From Afipia sp. GAS231 (GTDB lineage: Bacteria; Pseudomonadota; Alphaproteobacteria; Rhizobiales; Xanthobacteraceae): a DNA stretch of 64,000 nt. Below the pieces are notes generated by a model. It worked only from the letters and a program-made list of their open reading frames with translations. It did no database searches and was not told the origin of the DNA. The position numbers were made by a program, and so were the translations under genes. Shown here piece by piece: positions 18,355-27,810 of this stretch. Numbering within the stretch: the stretch's first letter is position 1; every line of letters starts with the position of its first letter. Location: assembly GCF_900103365.1 (NCBI RefSeq), contig NZ_LT629703.1, positions 806,001 through 870,000 on the forward strand, given 5' to 3'.

Positions 18355-21300
18355 TCACCAGGCGTAGCGCAGCGCGCCCTTGCCGGCGTAGGAGCGCGTC
18401 ACGTTGGAGAACTCGCCTTCGAAGGTTGCTGCGGCGGACCAGCCGTTCAGCCATTTCATTTCGGCCGATGCAGTGGTCAGCGCGGAGTCGCTGGCCTGCC
18501 GGGCGCCGTTGACGACAAAGCTCGCGCCGGGCAGCGTCTGGAAGGTGGCGCCGACCGCGCGGTCCGGATTGAAGTCGTGCGCCCAGGCGGCGCGGCCGCG
18601 CAGGGTAAGGACGGCGTTCTGCATCGCATAGGATTTGTCGGTGCGGATGCCAAGCTCGCTGCGGGCATCGGTAACGTTCCTGGCGCCATAGGCCAGCGCG
18701 AAGGTGTTGGCGCCGGTGAGAACAGACTCCGCATAGGCCGGCAGATCGAAGGTGGTAAACTGACCGGCCGCGTAGGGGGTGATGCCGATACCGCCGATCC
18801 ATGGCGCGACGAAGCGATAGCCGCCCTCGACACGGCCCGACCAGGCATTGGCGTTGAAGTGTGCCTGCAACTGATCGATTCCTGCGATGGTCACCGTACG
18901 GTTGGTGGTGATGTCCTGCCAACCGTAGGCCAGCGCGCCGGAGATGTAGGCTGCACCCACAGTGTGCTTGACGAACGCACCGGCCTGGAACAGGTCGGAG
19001 CGTCCGGTACCGCCATTGGCGACACTGAAATTGGTGCCGCCGCCAGCCAGCGCAAAGCCCAGGATGGTGCGCGGCGACAACAGATAGTCTGCGCCCACGG
19101 CGGTTCCGAACACCCGGCTGGTGGCGGTGTTCGATCCCAGCGGACCGTTGCCATCGGTGGTCTGCGAGCCGCCGAAGCCCGCCGCCCACACGCTCCAGTG
19201 CGGATCGTAAACGGTGTTCTTCATCGGGGCCTTGCGATAGATCGCGGCATAGGCGGCACGCTCGTTCTTACTGCGCCGCTTGCCATCGGCCGCGTAGGCG
19301 CTGGCATCGCCGTCTTCCGCGTAGGGCGTAGCACCCGGCGCCGGTGCCGGAGCATCGCCGCGGCCGTCGATGAACGGATCGAGCAACAAGCCCATGAACT
19401 GGTTCATCGCATTGAACGTGGTCTGCTGCGAACCAACAGCCGTTTCGCCGGAAGCTTGCGTGAGCGCGGCATTGAGGTTGCCGCCGGTCAGTGCGAACAG
19501 CGCATTAAAGCCGGTAGGCAGCGCGCCGCCGGCAAGCACCGCGTTGTCGATCGCCGCCGCAACCTTTTGCTGATTGGCATTGGGGGAAACGAGCAACGGC
19601 GTCAGCAGCCCCGGACCCAGCGTCAGCAGCACATCGCCACCGACATAGCTCAGCCGCGGGTTGGAGGCGAGGCCGCCGCTGCTGAGGATAACGGACTGAA
19701 ACGTTCCGGTCCGGGCCGAGGAGGCCAGGATGGTATAGGTCGTGGTGGCCAACAGACGGGTGGACAACTGAACCCCGACGGTACCCGCCAGCGTCGCGGT
19801 GCCGGTCACACTGGAAAACGTCGAGGTTGATTGGTTGACCTGCACCAGATAGAGCGCGCCAGACTGGAAGGCGAGACTGCCGGCGATCATCATCGATGAC
19901 CCCGGCGTGCCGTTGCCGGGGGCGAAGGTGCCGCCGGTGACGTTCAATCCCGCGACCGATCCCGTGCCGGTCAGCATGCCGCCGGTGAGGGTCGCGCCGC
20001 CATTCAGCGCGCCGTTGTTCGTCGTGGTCCCGGCGCTGTTGGTGAGCATCCCCGAGACCGTGGCGCCGGTCGCGTTGGTGAACGATCCGGAATTGGCGAT
20101 CGTGCCGGTCCAGGTCATGTTGTTGGTCAGCGTTCCCGTGTTGCTGGCGACATTGGCGACATAAATGCTGTTGTTGATGACGGACCCGGCATTGTTGAGA
20201 TCGTCGTGGACGGTGCCGTTGTTGGTGATGCTGCCGCCGGCGTTGTTGGCGATGCCGCCGGCGGTGGCATTCAGCGTACCGCCGCTTGCGACCGTCACGA
20301 CGCCGCCGTTGGTGAGCATCCCCTGCAAGGTGTAGGCGCCGGAAGCGCCGATCGCGATGGTGGCGCCATTGGCGTTGGCGAAGGTGCTATTGCCCGTTAC
20401 CGTGCCGCCGACATTGAACTGGCCGTTGGCGTTGTTGGCGACCGCGCCATTGATCGCGCCGCCGTTGGCATTGACGGTCGCGTTGTTGGTGAGACCACCC
20501 GACACCGTTCCCGCGCTGGTGAAGGTCGCGTTGTTGACAACGCCACCCGCAAGGCCCGCGCCGGTGTTGAGCGCCAGCGTCCCGGCCGAGACGGTCGTCA
20601 GACCTGTATAGGTGTTGGCATTGGTCAGGGTGAAGGTGCCGGAGCCGGTCTTGGTGAAACCGCCGCCACTGCCGCTCATGACGCCTGAAAATGTCGTTGA
20701 GCTGTTGTTGCCCCCGGCGGTGAGGGTCGCGGCGCCGAGCGATACGTTGCCGCTGCCGGCAAGCGAGGCAATGGTCTGGTTGAAGCCGCCGGCGTTGAGG
20801 ATGCCCCCGGTCGCCAGCGTGACCGCGCTGGTGGCGCTGAAGCTGTTAGCCGCACCGCCAAGCCAGGTCGCGCCATTGTTGATCGTGGTCGTGCCGCTAT
20901 AACTATTGGTACCCGTCAGCGTGGTGGTGCCGCCATTGGCGACAAAGCTGGCGCTCCCCGCGATGCCGTTGACGCTGCCGCCGGTCGAGGTCACCGCGCC
21001 CGTCAGCGTGCCGTTCCGCAGCGTGCCGCCCGACAAAGTGACTGCGTTGATGGTTTCGGCGAAGGTGCCGAGGTCGAGGGTGCTGCCGGTATTGATGGTG
21101 GTGGCGCTGGTGGCGGAGAACGTGTTCGTTGCCCCCGCCAGCAGCGTGCCGGCGTTGATCGTCGTGGTGCCGCTGTAAGTGTTGCTTCCCGACAGCGTGA
21201 AGGTGCCGGTTCCGGTCTTGACCAGAGCGGTGGTGCCGCCGCCATTCTGAATCACCCCGGAAAATGTCGTGGAGGTGTTGTCGGCGCCGGTGGTCAGGGT

Positions 21301-24153
21301 TGCCGCCCCGCTGCTGTTGGTCACCGTTCCAGAACCGGCCAGCGAGCCGATCGACTGGTTGAACCCGCCAAGCTGGAGCGTGCCGCCGCTACTGACCGTG
21401 GTGGCGCTGGCGGCGCTGAAACTGTTGGCCGCACCGCCAAGCCAGGTCGCGCCGTTGTTGACAACAGTCGTGCCGCTATAACCGTTGCTGCCCGTCAGCG
21501 TCGTGGTGCCGCCATTGGCGGTAAAGTTGGCGGTCCCGGCGATGCCGTTGACGCTGCCGCCGGTTGAGGTCACCGCACCCGTCAGCGCGCCGTTCCGCAA
21601 GGTGCCGCCGGCCAGCGATACCGAGTTGATGGTTTGGGCGAAGGTGCCGAGATCGAGGATGCCGCCGGTATTGATCTTGGTGGCGCTGGTGGCGGAAAAC
21701 GCATTGTTTGCGCCGGCCGCTAACGTTCCAGCGTTGATGGTCGTGGTGCCGCTGTAGGTATTGGCGCCCGACAGCGTAAACGTGCCGGATCCGGTCTTGA
21801 CCAGAGCGGTCGTGCCGCTGCCATCCTGAATGACTCCGGAAAATGTCGTGGAGGCGTTGTTGCCGCCGGTGGTCAGGGCAACCGCCACCCCGCCGCCGTT
21901 GGTCATCGTGCCAGAACCGGCGAGCGCGCCGATGGACTGGTTGAAACCACCGAGATCGAGCGTGGCGCCGGTGTTGACCGCGTGGGTGCTGTTGGCGGAG
22001 AACGCGTTCGCGGCCCCTCCCAGCAGCGTGCCGGCGTTGATCGTCGTGGTGCCGCTGTAAGTGTTGTTTCCAGATAGCGCGAGCGTTCCGGTCCCGGTCT
22101 TGGTCAGGCCCCCAGGGGTGCCACCACTGTCGGTGATGCCGCCCAACAGCGCGAGCGTGCCGGTGTCGACCTGAATCGTGCCGCCGCCGGTGCCAAGCCC
22201 GACGGCCCGGGCTGACGAGAAGCCGGCGGTTGTCTCCAGGATGCCGCCGGTAAAGGTAAGACCGCCGGTAGCCGCGCCAAGGTTGGCGTTCGACGAGGCG
22301 GCAATCGTGCCTCCGCCGAAAGTGGTACCGCCCGTGTAGGTGTTGGCGCCCGTCAGCGTGAGGGTGCCCGATCCAGTCTTGACCAGAGCGGTCGTGCCGC
22401 TGCCATCTTGAATCACCCCGGAAAATGTTGTGGAGGCGTTGTTGCCGCCGGTGGTCAGGGTTACCGCCCCACCGCTGCCGTTGGTCACCGTTCCAGAACC
22501 GGCGAGCGCGCCGATCGACTGGTTGAAACCACCGAGATCGAGCGTGGCGCCGGTGTTGACCGCGTGGGTGCTGTTGGCGGAGAACGCGTTCGCGGCCCCT
22601 CCCAGCAACGTGCCGGTGCTGATCGTCGTGGTGCCACTGTAGGTGTTGGTACCCGACAGCGCGAGCGTTCCGGTCCCGATCTTGGTCAGGCCTCCAGGCG
22701 TGACGCCGCTGTCGGTGATGCCGCCCGACAGCGCCAGCGTGCCGGTGTCGACCTGAATCGTACCGCCGCCGGTGCCAAGCCCGACGGCCCGGGCTGACGA
22801 GAAGCCGGCAGTTGCCTCCAGGGTGCCACCGGTGAAGGTTAGACCGCCGGTAGCTGCGCCAAGGTTGGCGTTCGACGAGACGGCAATGGTGCCGCCGCCG
22901 AAGACGGTGCCGCCCGTGTAGGTGTTGGTGCCGGTGAGCGTCAGGGTGCCCGCGCCATGCTTCGCCACCGACCCCGGGCCGGTAATGGTGTTGGCGAGCG
23001 TTACATTGGTCGGCTGCACGAAATCGACCGAGCCCGTGACGCCGATATTGCCGCCGAGGCTCCATCCCGTCTGCAGCGTCAGGGTATTGGCGCCGCCTGT
23101 AAAGTTTAGGGCGTTGGCCTGAGTCACGCCGTCGCCGGCAAGGCCTCCGTTGACGGCGCCGCTCAACGTGACAGCCAGATTGGAGCCGGAGATGCCGGCG
23201 CCGCCCGCCCCGTTCTGGGAGCCTACGCCGCCTGGGGGAGGGAGGGAAGCAAGCCCCCCGGCGCCGCCCTGGATGGTGCCGCTGCTGGTGACGGTGATGG
23301 TCAGGCCGGAGCCGGCGACGCCGGCGCCACCGGCGCCTGCCGGACCGTTCACGGACCCAACGCCCCCGCCGGTCCCGGAAGCCCCGCCAATACCGCCCTG
23401 AATGGTTCCGCTATTGGTCAGCGTTGTCCCTGACGCGCCGAAAAACGCGCCGATACCACCATTGCCGCCGCCTCCATTGCCTCCGCCGAAACCGGCGGCA
23501 TTACCGCCAGCGCCTCCATTACCACCCTGTATCGTGCTGCTATTGGTGTTGACAGAATTTGACGTGATGAAAGCGCCATAACCGCCTTCGCCGCCGCCGC
23601 CGCCGCCGGCTGACGCAGAGGGGTTGGGGTTGCCGCCCTGCCCCCCCGTTCCACCGGTAAGCGTTGTACTGTTGTTGATCGACGTTCCCGTGAAGCCGTG
23701 GGCGCCGCCGCCGCCGCCGCCGCCGGCTGCGTTAGTATTGGCGGCATCGCCGCCGGCGCTGCCATTACTCCCGGCAGTCACACCGCCGGCGCCGCCTGTG
23801 CCACCCGCGCCGAAGGCAGTAGATCCCCCATCTCCGCCATTGCCGCCGCCGGCGCCGCCGCCGCCGCCGGCAGTGGCGTTGTTCGGCCCGGATGCTGGTG
23901 TCCCGGGAGCGCCGTTCCCGGCGTTACCGCCATCGGCTGGCCCTGTTCCGCCCTGGCCGCCGGGAGCGTTGAGAGCTCCGCCGCCGCCAACGCCCCCGGC
24001 GGCCATTGCCGCCGTCGGCAAAACTGCCAACGCGCCGAGCGACAGTATCGTTGCCAGCGCGAGGCCGGTGAACCGCGAAGACACGCGATTCGGCATAGTC
24101 CGGCAGTTCGGATCGCGAAGGACAGCCACGGGTCGCGGTTTGACATCTACCAT
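18355..24153 (-). CDS. Giant type V autotransporter with autotransporter-associated beta-strand repeats
   Basis: About 1932 aa from ATG 24153 (ATG 24096 is an alternative, giving MPNRVSSRFTGLALA). The signal peptide ends near TAAMAAGG. A Gly/Ala-rich, PE-PGRS-like block of roughly 270 residues follows. The passenger then has many repeats of the type LTLTGxNTYTGGTxFGGGTI, characteristic of autotransporter-associated beta strands (PF12951), predicting a right-handed beta helix. The last 280 residues are the translocator barrel (VGADYLLSPRTILGFALAGG, GGYRFVAPWIG), ending ALRYAW with a terminal aromatic. It should display a long surface fibre for adhesion or aggregation. It is the first gene inside the att-bounded region. 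Confidence 0.9.
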   Translation of the reverse strand: MVDVKPRPVAVLRDPNCRTMPNRVSSRFTGLALATILSLGALAVLPTAAMAAGGVGGGGALNAPGGQGGTGPADGGNAGNGAPGTPASGPNNATAGGGGGAGGGNGGDGGSTAFGAGGTGGAGGVTAGSNGSAGGDAANTNAAGGGGGGGAHGFTGTSINNSTTLTGGTGGQGGNPNPSASAGGGGGGEGGYGAFITSNSVNTNSSTIQGGNGGAGGNAAGFGGGNGGGGNGGIGAFFGASGTTLTNSGTIQGGIGGASGTGGGVGSVNGPAGAGGAGVAGSGLTITVTSSGTIQGGAGGLASLPPPGGVGSQNGAGGAGISGSNLAVTLSGAVNGGLAGDGVTQANALNFTGGANTLTLQTGWSLGGNIGVTGSVDFVQPTNVTLANTITGPGSVAKHGAGTLTLTGTNTYTGGTVFGGGTIAVSSNANLGAATGGLTFTGGTLEATAGFSSARAVGLGTGGGTIQVDTGTLALSGGITDSGVTPGGLTKIGTGTLALSGTNTYSGTTTISTGTLLGGAANAFSANSTHAVNTGATLDLGGFNQSIGALAGSGTVTNGSGGAVTLTTGGNNASTTFSGVIQDGSGTTALVKTGSGTLTLTGANTYTGGTTFGGGTIAASSNANLGAATGGLTFTGGILETTAGFSSARAVGLGTGGGTIQVDTGTLALLGGITDSGGTPGGLTKTGTGTLALSGNNTYSGTTTINAGTLLGGAANAFSANSTHAVNTGATLDLGGFNQSIGALAGSGTMTNGGGVAVALTTGGNNASTTFSGVIQDGSGTTALVKTGSGTFTLSGANTYSGTTTINAGTLAAGANNAFSATSATKINTGGILDLGTFAQTINSVSLAGGTLRNGALTGAVTSTGGSVNGIAGTANFTANGGTTTLTGSNGYSGTTVVNNGATWLGGAANSFSAASATTVSSGGTLQLGGFNQSIGSLAGSGTVTNSSGAATLTTGADNTSTTFSGVIQNGGGTTALVKTGTGTFTLSGSNTYSGTTTINAGTLLAGATNTFSATSATTINTGSTLDLGTFAETINAVTLSGGTLRNGTLTGAVTSTGGSVNGIAGSASFVANGGTTTLTGTNSYSGTTTINNGATWLGGAANSFSATSAVTLATGGILNAGGFNQTIASLAGSGNVSLGAATLTAGGNNSSTTFSGVMSGSGGGFTKTGSGTFTLTNANTYTGLTTVSAGTLALNTGAGLAGGVVNNATFTSAGTVSGGLTNNATVNANGGAINGAVANNANGQFNVGGTVTGNSTFANANGATIAIGASGAYTLQGMLTNGGVVTVASGGTLNATAGGIANNAGGSITNNGTVHDDLNNAGSVINNSIYVANVASNTGTLTNNMTWTGTIANSGSFTNATGATVSGMLTNSAGTTTNNGALNGGATLTGGMLTGTGSVAGLNVTGGTFAPGNGTPGSSMMIAGSLAFQSGALYLVQVNQSTSTFSSVTGTATLAGTVGVQLSTRLLATTTYTILASSARTGTFQSVILSSGGLASNPRLSYVGGDVLLTLGPGLLTPLLVSPNANQQKVAAAIDNAVLAGGALPTGFNALFALTGGNLNAALTQASGETAVGSQQTTFNAMNQFMGLLLDPFIDGRGDAPAPAPGATPYAEDGDASAYAADGKRRSKNERAAYAAIYRKAPMKNTVYDPHWSVWAAGFGGSQTTDGNGPLGSNTATSRVFGTAVGADYLLSPRTILGFALAGGGTNFSVANGGTGRSDLFQAGAFVKHTVGAAYISGALAYGWQDITTNRTVTIAGIDQLQAHFNANAWSGRVEGGYRFVAPWIGGIGITPYAAGQFTTFDLPAYAESVLTGANTFALAYGARNVTDARSELGIRTDKSYAMQNAVLTLRGRAAWAHDFNPDRAVGATFQTLPGASFVVNGARQASDSALTTASAEMKWLNGWSAAATFEGEFSNVTRSYAGKGALRYAW
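21785..22950 (-). repeat. Two tandem 582-bp repeats in the autotransporter passenger
   Basis: Landmarks recur exactly 582 bases (194 codons) apart: the GACCAGAGCGGTCGTGCCGC block at 21799 and 22381, and GTGTAGGTGTTGG at 22334-22335 and 22916-22917. Nearly all intervening bases agree. Shorter degenerate copies lie at 20640-21780. The in-frame period allows passenger length to change by recombination without disrupting the reading frame. Confidence 0.85.
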
Positions 24154-24377
24154 TTGGTGCCACCGGCGGCATTTGCCTGCGTGATGGCGTCCCGTAGCGA
24201 GCCGGGGCCGCTGTCGTTGGTGTTCGTTACCGTGAAACTGGCCGCAAGGGCCGGATTCGACAGGGCGATGGTTCCGGCCAGCGTGATCGCCAGCCAAAGA
24301 ATAAGGAGGCGCGACCGCACGCCGACGGCCGCAATAAGCCCGAACCGCTTCCACACCACGCCAAAACCCCCACCCAC
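24147..24377 (-). CDS. Short ORF resembling the N-terminus of another autotransporter (fragment)
   Basis: The 76-aa ORF has a TM/signal segment (SRLLILWLAITLAGTIALSNPALA) followed by ASFTVTNTNDSGPGSLRDAI. That is the usual beginning of CSLREA-type or autotransporter passengers, but the frame stops at once (NAAGGTKW). The stop overlaps the start of the large autotransporter (ATGGTAG), in a different frame. It is most simply a remnant N-terminus of a related gene. A translationally coupled leader is the alternative. GGAG-like spacing for its own start is weak. Confidence 0.45.
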   Translation of the reverse strand: MGGGFGVVWKRFGLIAAVGVRSRLLILWLAITLAGTIALSNPALAASFTVTNTNDSGPGSLRDAITQANAAGGTKW

Positions 24378-24685
24378 TGAACGACAGACTAAAAGCGGAA
24401 ATTCGAGAAGCGTACAGTCCTCAGGGGGTGAAACAAATTGCGTGGATCGCCAAAGGTTTGCGGGTGTACCTGCAGAGCAACAGAATCGCTCGTGGCAGCC
24501 GACAATATGGGCACAACTTGAAAGTGCACGGGCGCCATCGTTCCAGATCGGGAATTCGCGCCGCTCCGACCCAAGCGTAAGAGCCTTATGGTGCGTCCCC
24601 GGACGATGCTTCGCATCGCCTTGAGAACCCTGATGCCACAGGAGAGGCGCGATGATTCAAGTTCACAGGAAAATGCGCTGGCGAT
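24378..24685. other. Intergenic, about 300 bp, no gene seen
   Basis: No frame shows protein-like composition or a convincing ribosome site. It should hold the autotransporter promoter on the minus strand. I see no strong hairpin or repeat. Confidence 0.5.
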
Positions 24686-25594
24686 TTATCGTGTCGAGGC
24701 TGAATTGCCCGCCAGTTTCTTCAATGCGATCTGAAACATCAGATCGTGCCCGGACATGCTGTCGGCGGTGAAACGGTCGAAGACCTGCATCACGGCAGGC
24801 GTCAGTTGCACCAATTGCCCGCCATGGCCGGACAGCAGGACGAAGCCGGCGCGTTCGGCCTCGAGCAAAACCTCGCGCACATGGGTCCGCGATACGCCAA
24901 ACCGCGCCCCGATATCGGCGTAGGAAAGCCCGATCGCGGAAACGTCCCCCGCGGCGTGGGTCATCTGGATCAGCTTGATGAGAATCATCACGCCGGCATC
25001 GCGGCCGAGGAACAGCATGATGCCGGGATTGCTCGCCAGGATGCTGGCGCCGTGGCCGAGGAAATCCATGCAGACCAGTCGTTGCGCCATTTGAAGCGAC
25101 CGATCGCGCTGAATGATCGGCGCGTATCCCGCGTCGGGGAACAGGACATGCAATGGCAGATAATGCGCGGCCAGCCAGTCCAGATCCTGGTCAATCATTA
25201 GCTCGGTGGGGGTGAGGATACGCACGCGGCGGTCCTGCTTTGAGGGGACCATTTCAAGAAAGCCGCTATGCACGAGGCGGGCGATCAGCGCCTCCACGCG
25301 GCGGGGACTGGATACCCCGAATTGAAGCATCGATTCCTTGAGACGGGCCGAGGTCGGCCAGGTCGACCGATCAGCCTCGTCGTAACGGGCATGCATGCAC
25401 ATGATGTTGCCGAAGGTGACGTAGCGGCCGGCTTCAAGCAGCAGCCGGGTCAGAAACGGATCGCCCTCGTAAAGGGCGAGCACCGCATCGACGAAAGCGA
25501 TCCGCGCCGGCACGAAACGCGGATGCGCCAGAATCTCCTCCGAGGAGCGATATTTGACGTTGGCCAGGGGCGAAGGAGAATCGGTATCGTGCAT
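24686..25594 (-). CDS. Regulator with two helix-turn-helix regions (MarR-like and Crp-like)
   Basis: From ATG 25594 (MHDTDSPSPLANVKYRS) the protein is 302 aa. A MarR-like winged helix lies near residues 85-135 (LKESMLQFGVSSPRRVEAL, HSGFLEMVPSKQDRRVRILT). A second HTH of Crp/GntR style is near 220-260 (LSYADIGARFGVSRTHVREV, AERAGFVLLSG). Two DNA-binding regions in one chain of this length are unusual. A decayed copy lies just upstream in opposite orientation (25842-26385). It is transcribed toward the autotransporter and may regulate it; that is inference. Confidence 0.75.
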   Translation of the reverse strand: MHDTDSPSPLANVKYRSSEEILAHPRFVPARIAFVDAVLALYEGDPFLTRLLLEAGRYVTFGNIMCMHARYDEADRSTWPTSARLKESMLQFGVSSPRRVEALIARLVHSGFLEMVPSKQDRRVRILTPTELMIDQDLDWLAAHYLPLHVLFPDAGYAPIIQRDRSLQMAQRLVCMDFLGHGASILASNPGIMLFLGRDAGVMILIKLIQMTHAAGDVSAIGLSYADIGARFGVSRTHVREVLLEAERAGFVLLSGHGGQLVQLTPAVMQVFDRFTADSMSGHDLMFQIALKKLAGNSASTR

Positions 25595-25841
25595 CAAGTT
25601 CCATCCGGCAGGCGCGCAAGTCTGGTCTGGGCGATGAGACAAGCACTACAGCGCTGCGCGGGATCCACAATGGCAGCCGCTTAATTTTTGCGGGAGTTCC
25701 ACAGGCAAACGTCGGACCCAATTCGAGTCCATTCAGAAATATAAAAATCTAAAGCATTGAGATTGCTTGGTATTGCTGTCGGCATGCCGCGCTGATTTCG
25801 GAGCGGCGGAGCCGATCAGAAATTGGGGGTACCGATTTCAC

Positions 25842-26385
25842 GTAGGATTCCCCAGTCCGTCCCGGCGGTTAGACCGAGACGGAGAGCGCCCCTCCGAGCT
25901 CGATGGCCGGGTGCGCCTTCTGACGCCCACACCCAAGATGATGGCGCTCGACCGGGAGTGGCTGGTCTACAACTACGTGCCGTTGCATGCGATGTTTCCG
26001 GACAGCTATTCCGAGCCGATCGCGCGGGATCCCGCTCCTCAAGCTGATGCAGAGGGTTGGGCCGACCGGCGAGACAGCACCGCTTGAGCTTTCTTATTCC
26101 GATGCCGGCGCCCGCATCGGCGTATCGCGCACCCACGTACGAAAACTCCTGAACGAAGCACAAGACCGCGGGCTGGTCCGCCTGACCAGAGGTGCCAGCC
26201 AACTCGTGGAACCGAAGCCGGCCCTCGTGAAGGCCTTTGACCGCTTCCTCGCCAACAGCATGGCCGGCCATGATCTCATCTACAATCTGGCGCTGGCGAG
26301 CCGTGTCGAGATGGACACGAAAAATTGGCCGCGAATGTCCGGACACGCCAAACCATCGTGCAAGGTGGATTGTGGAGCACTATGA
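25842..26385 (+). pseudogene. Decayed paralogue of the double-HTH regulator
   Basis: Two frames together reproduce the neighbouring regulator. Frame one gives GRVRLLTPTPKMMALDREWL and YVPLHAMFPDSYSEPI, matching RVRILTPTELM and YLPLHVLFPDAGYAPI. After a shift near 26030-26040, frame two gives LSYSDAGARIGVSRTHVRKL, FDRFLANSMAGHDLIYNLAL and the C-terminus. About 15 residues after SPSRRL and a block in the middle are deleted relative to the intact copy. Inverted orientation next to its paralogue points to an old inverted duplication. Confidence 0.75.
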
Positions 26386-26675
26386 AGAACTGGAGGCGTG
26401 AGGCCCGACCTAATTTCGCGCTCACCACGGCGTCCGCCGAGATTTCGGGTTAGGATTTTTACACCAACTTTTCCGTCTCACGAATCCACGCAAAATGTTC
26501 CGTTGGTCCGGTTGAACATCCCGCCTATCCAGACGGACACACAACGGATTGCGTCGCTTCGGATCCGAGTGAAAAGCCGATCCGATCGACCGACATCCAC
26601 GCCGACGCGCGCGCCGATCGTCGCACGCGTATTTTGAACGAACTTGATATTGCATCTGGAAAGATTGGAAACGCA

Positions 26676-26924
26676 GTGTCTCAATTTGCTTCTCTCCTCG
26701 CAGGATATCCTAGGCGATCGCTGTTCACGGCGGGTGGTTTACGTCTTCCCACCATTTTCCGACTGCCGCTGATTTGGGCGGAGCGCGCTCGTTTCAGGGC
26801 AAGGCTGCGGGAGGATCTCAAGAACGATCCCTATCTCCTGCGTGACGTCGGCATTAGGGTGTGTGACGCGCAAGCTGAAGCGGCGCGTTTTTTCTGGGAG
26901 CCGGTCTTGCTTAAGAACGACTGA
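26676..26924 (+). CDS. DUF1127-like small protein
   Basis: From GTG 26676, with GGAAA upstream, the product is 82 aa; a TTG at 26634 would add 14 residues. The C-terminal half (RARFRARLREDLKNDPYLLR, DVGIRVCDAQAEAARFFWEP) follows the DUF1127/YjiS pattern of a basic helix then LxDVGI, common in alphaproteobacteria. Members are small, basic and sometimes act in RNA metabolism or phosphate/stress responses; no role can be assigned here. The upstream 290 bp shows no credible gene. Confidence 0.65.
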   Translation: MSQFASLLAGYPRRSLFTAGGLRLPTIFRLPLIWAERARFRARLREDLKNDPYLLRDVGIRVCDAQAEAARFFWEPVLLKND

Positions 26925-26970
26925 CCCAATTCGCATCGAGACGGGCGGGGCCGCTGCCGAGTAACAGATT

Positions 26971-27321
26971 TTAGAGCCCCTCCGCGAAGATGCGCCCATG
27001 TGTTCGGCGAGGTGTCGTCGTAACCTTATCTGCCTCTTGCAGCACATCTTCACCTGAAAACAGTGACATCCTGCTCTTAAGTGAATAAAGGTTCACTAGA
27101 CCGGTCGAGTTCTCAAGCTTGTTTACCATCGCGTCGCTATAGGCCGACGCGGCCTCATGCATGAAATCTCCGAAGAGCCTTTCTCGGCGCGCACGTTCAT
27201 TTGAGTGACGCTGAATTTTGTGTTGGTAGCTTTGATTAAGCCACGTCGTCGCAAAAGTTGCGAGCCCGCCTATGCTTGATCCGGCAAGCGCCGCTAATGC
27301 GGAAATATACGCACCGTCCAT
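26971..27321 (-). CDS. Small membrane-anchored protein, paralogue of the 36495-36932 product
   Basis: From ATG 27321 (MDGAYISALAALAGSSIGGL) the protein is 116 aa. It has one N-terminal TM helix (residues 3-26) and a cytoplasmic helical part (RHSNERARRERLFGDFMHEA, STGLVNLYSLKSRMSLFSGE). The same layout and the LVNLYxLxxRM motif occur in the 145-aa protein at 36495-36932. This copy ends about 35 residues earlier with an unrelated tail (TTTPRRTHGRIFAEGL), which suggests a frameshift near 27030. The function is unknown. Confidence 0.65.
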   Translation of the reverse strand: MDGAYISALAALAGSSIGGLATFATTWLNQSYQHKIQRHSNERARRERLFGDFMHEAASAYSDAMVNKLENSTGLVNLYSLKSRMSLFSGEDVLQEADKVTTTPRRTHGRIFAEGL

Positions 27322-27394
27322 AACTTTCGATCCACGTTCCTGTGCGGTTCGCTCGCGTCCACGATGACAATTTTCCGGCCCGCTGCCGGAACAT

Positions 27395-27748
27395 TCATGA
27401 CATCGCACGCTCTTCCAGCCAATCGACATAGAGCAAACGCTCTGCGAACAGCCAGATGCCGTCCATCTTCACGAAGGTGTCGACATAGCGGAGAGCGGCA
27501 ATCATCAAACGCCGGTTCTTACCGTCGATCGAGAGGTGGTGGGGCATGCAATAAGTTTCCCCCGTGGCTCGGTCGCCGGTCAGCGTTAGGATCGTCGTCT
27601 GTCCAAGGAAGTGCATGGTTGCGGCGTACTGGTTCAGGTCGGCAAACACCGGAGCGAGCGCCTCGCGCGAGTGCAGCTCCTGTGAAGGCGTCGGATCCTT
27701 GGCGTTCATATACACCACGAAGTGGGTATCTGCCGTGAAGAGGGACAT
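27395..27748 (-). CDS. SnoaL/NTF2-like protein, 5' end probably truncated
   Basis: The 117-aa frame (MSLFTADTHFVVYMNAKDPT, MHFLGQTTILTLTGDRATGE, LRYVDTFVKMDGIWLFAERL) has the SnoaL_4/NTF2-like cone fold pattern used by small isomerases and dehydratases. The frame continues upstream without a stop as RLAIRELVEAYAHCADRRDA to about 27812, which is the expected family N-terminus, but no start codon is present. The true start therefore appears to have been removed at the junction with the LysR remnant. Translation from ATG 27748 would lack the first helix. Confidence 0.65.
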   Translation of the reverse strand: MSLFTADTHFVVYMNAKDPTPSQELHSREALAPVFADLNQYAATMHFLGQTTILTLTGDRATGETYCMPHHLSIDGKNRRLMIAALRYVDTFVKMDGIWLFAERLLYVDWLEERAMS

Positions 27749-27810
27749 CTGACCTTTCGCGTCGCGACGGTCCGCGCAATGTGCGTAGGCCTCGACGAGC
27801 TCTCTGATGG

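Noticed and set aside
21476..23065. 529-aa minus-strand ORF inside the autotransporter
   Set aside because: It is an alternative frame of the repetitive passenger, with Arg/His-rich composition; the main frame continues uninterrupted.
18355..24153. CRISPR-like array suggested by regular repeats
   Set aside because: The repeats are in-frame coding units without unique spacers of constant size; no cas genes are present.
26398..26655. Short ORFs on both strands between the regulator pseudogene and the DUF1127-like gene
   Set aside because: They have low-complexity Arg/Ser/Pro composition and no ribosome site.
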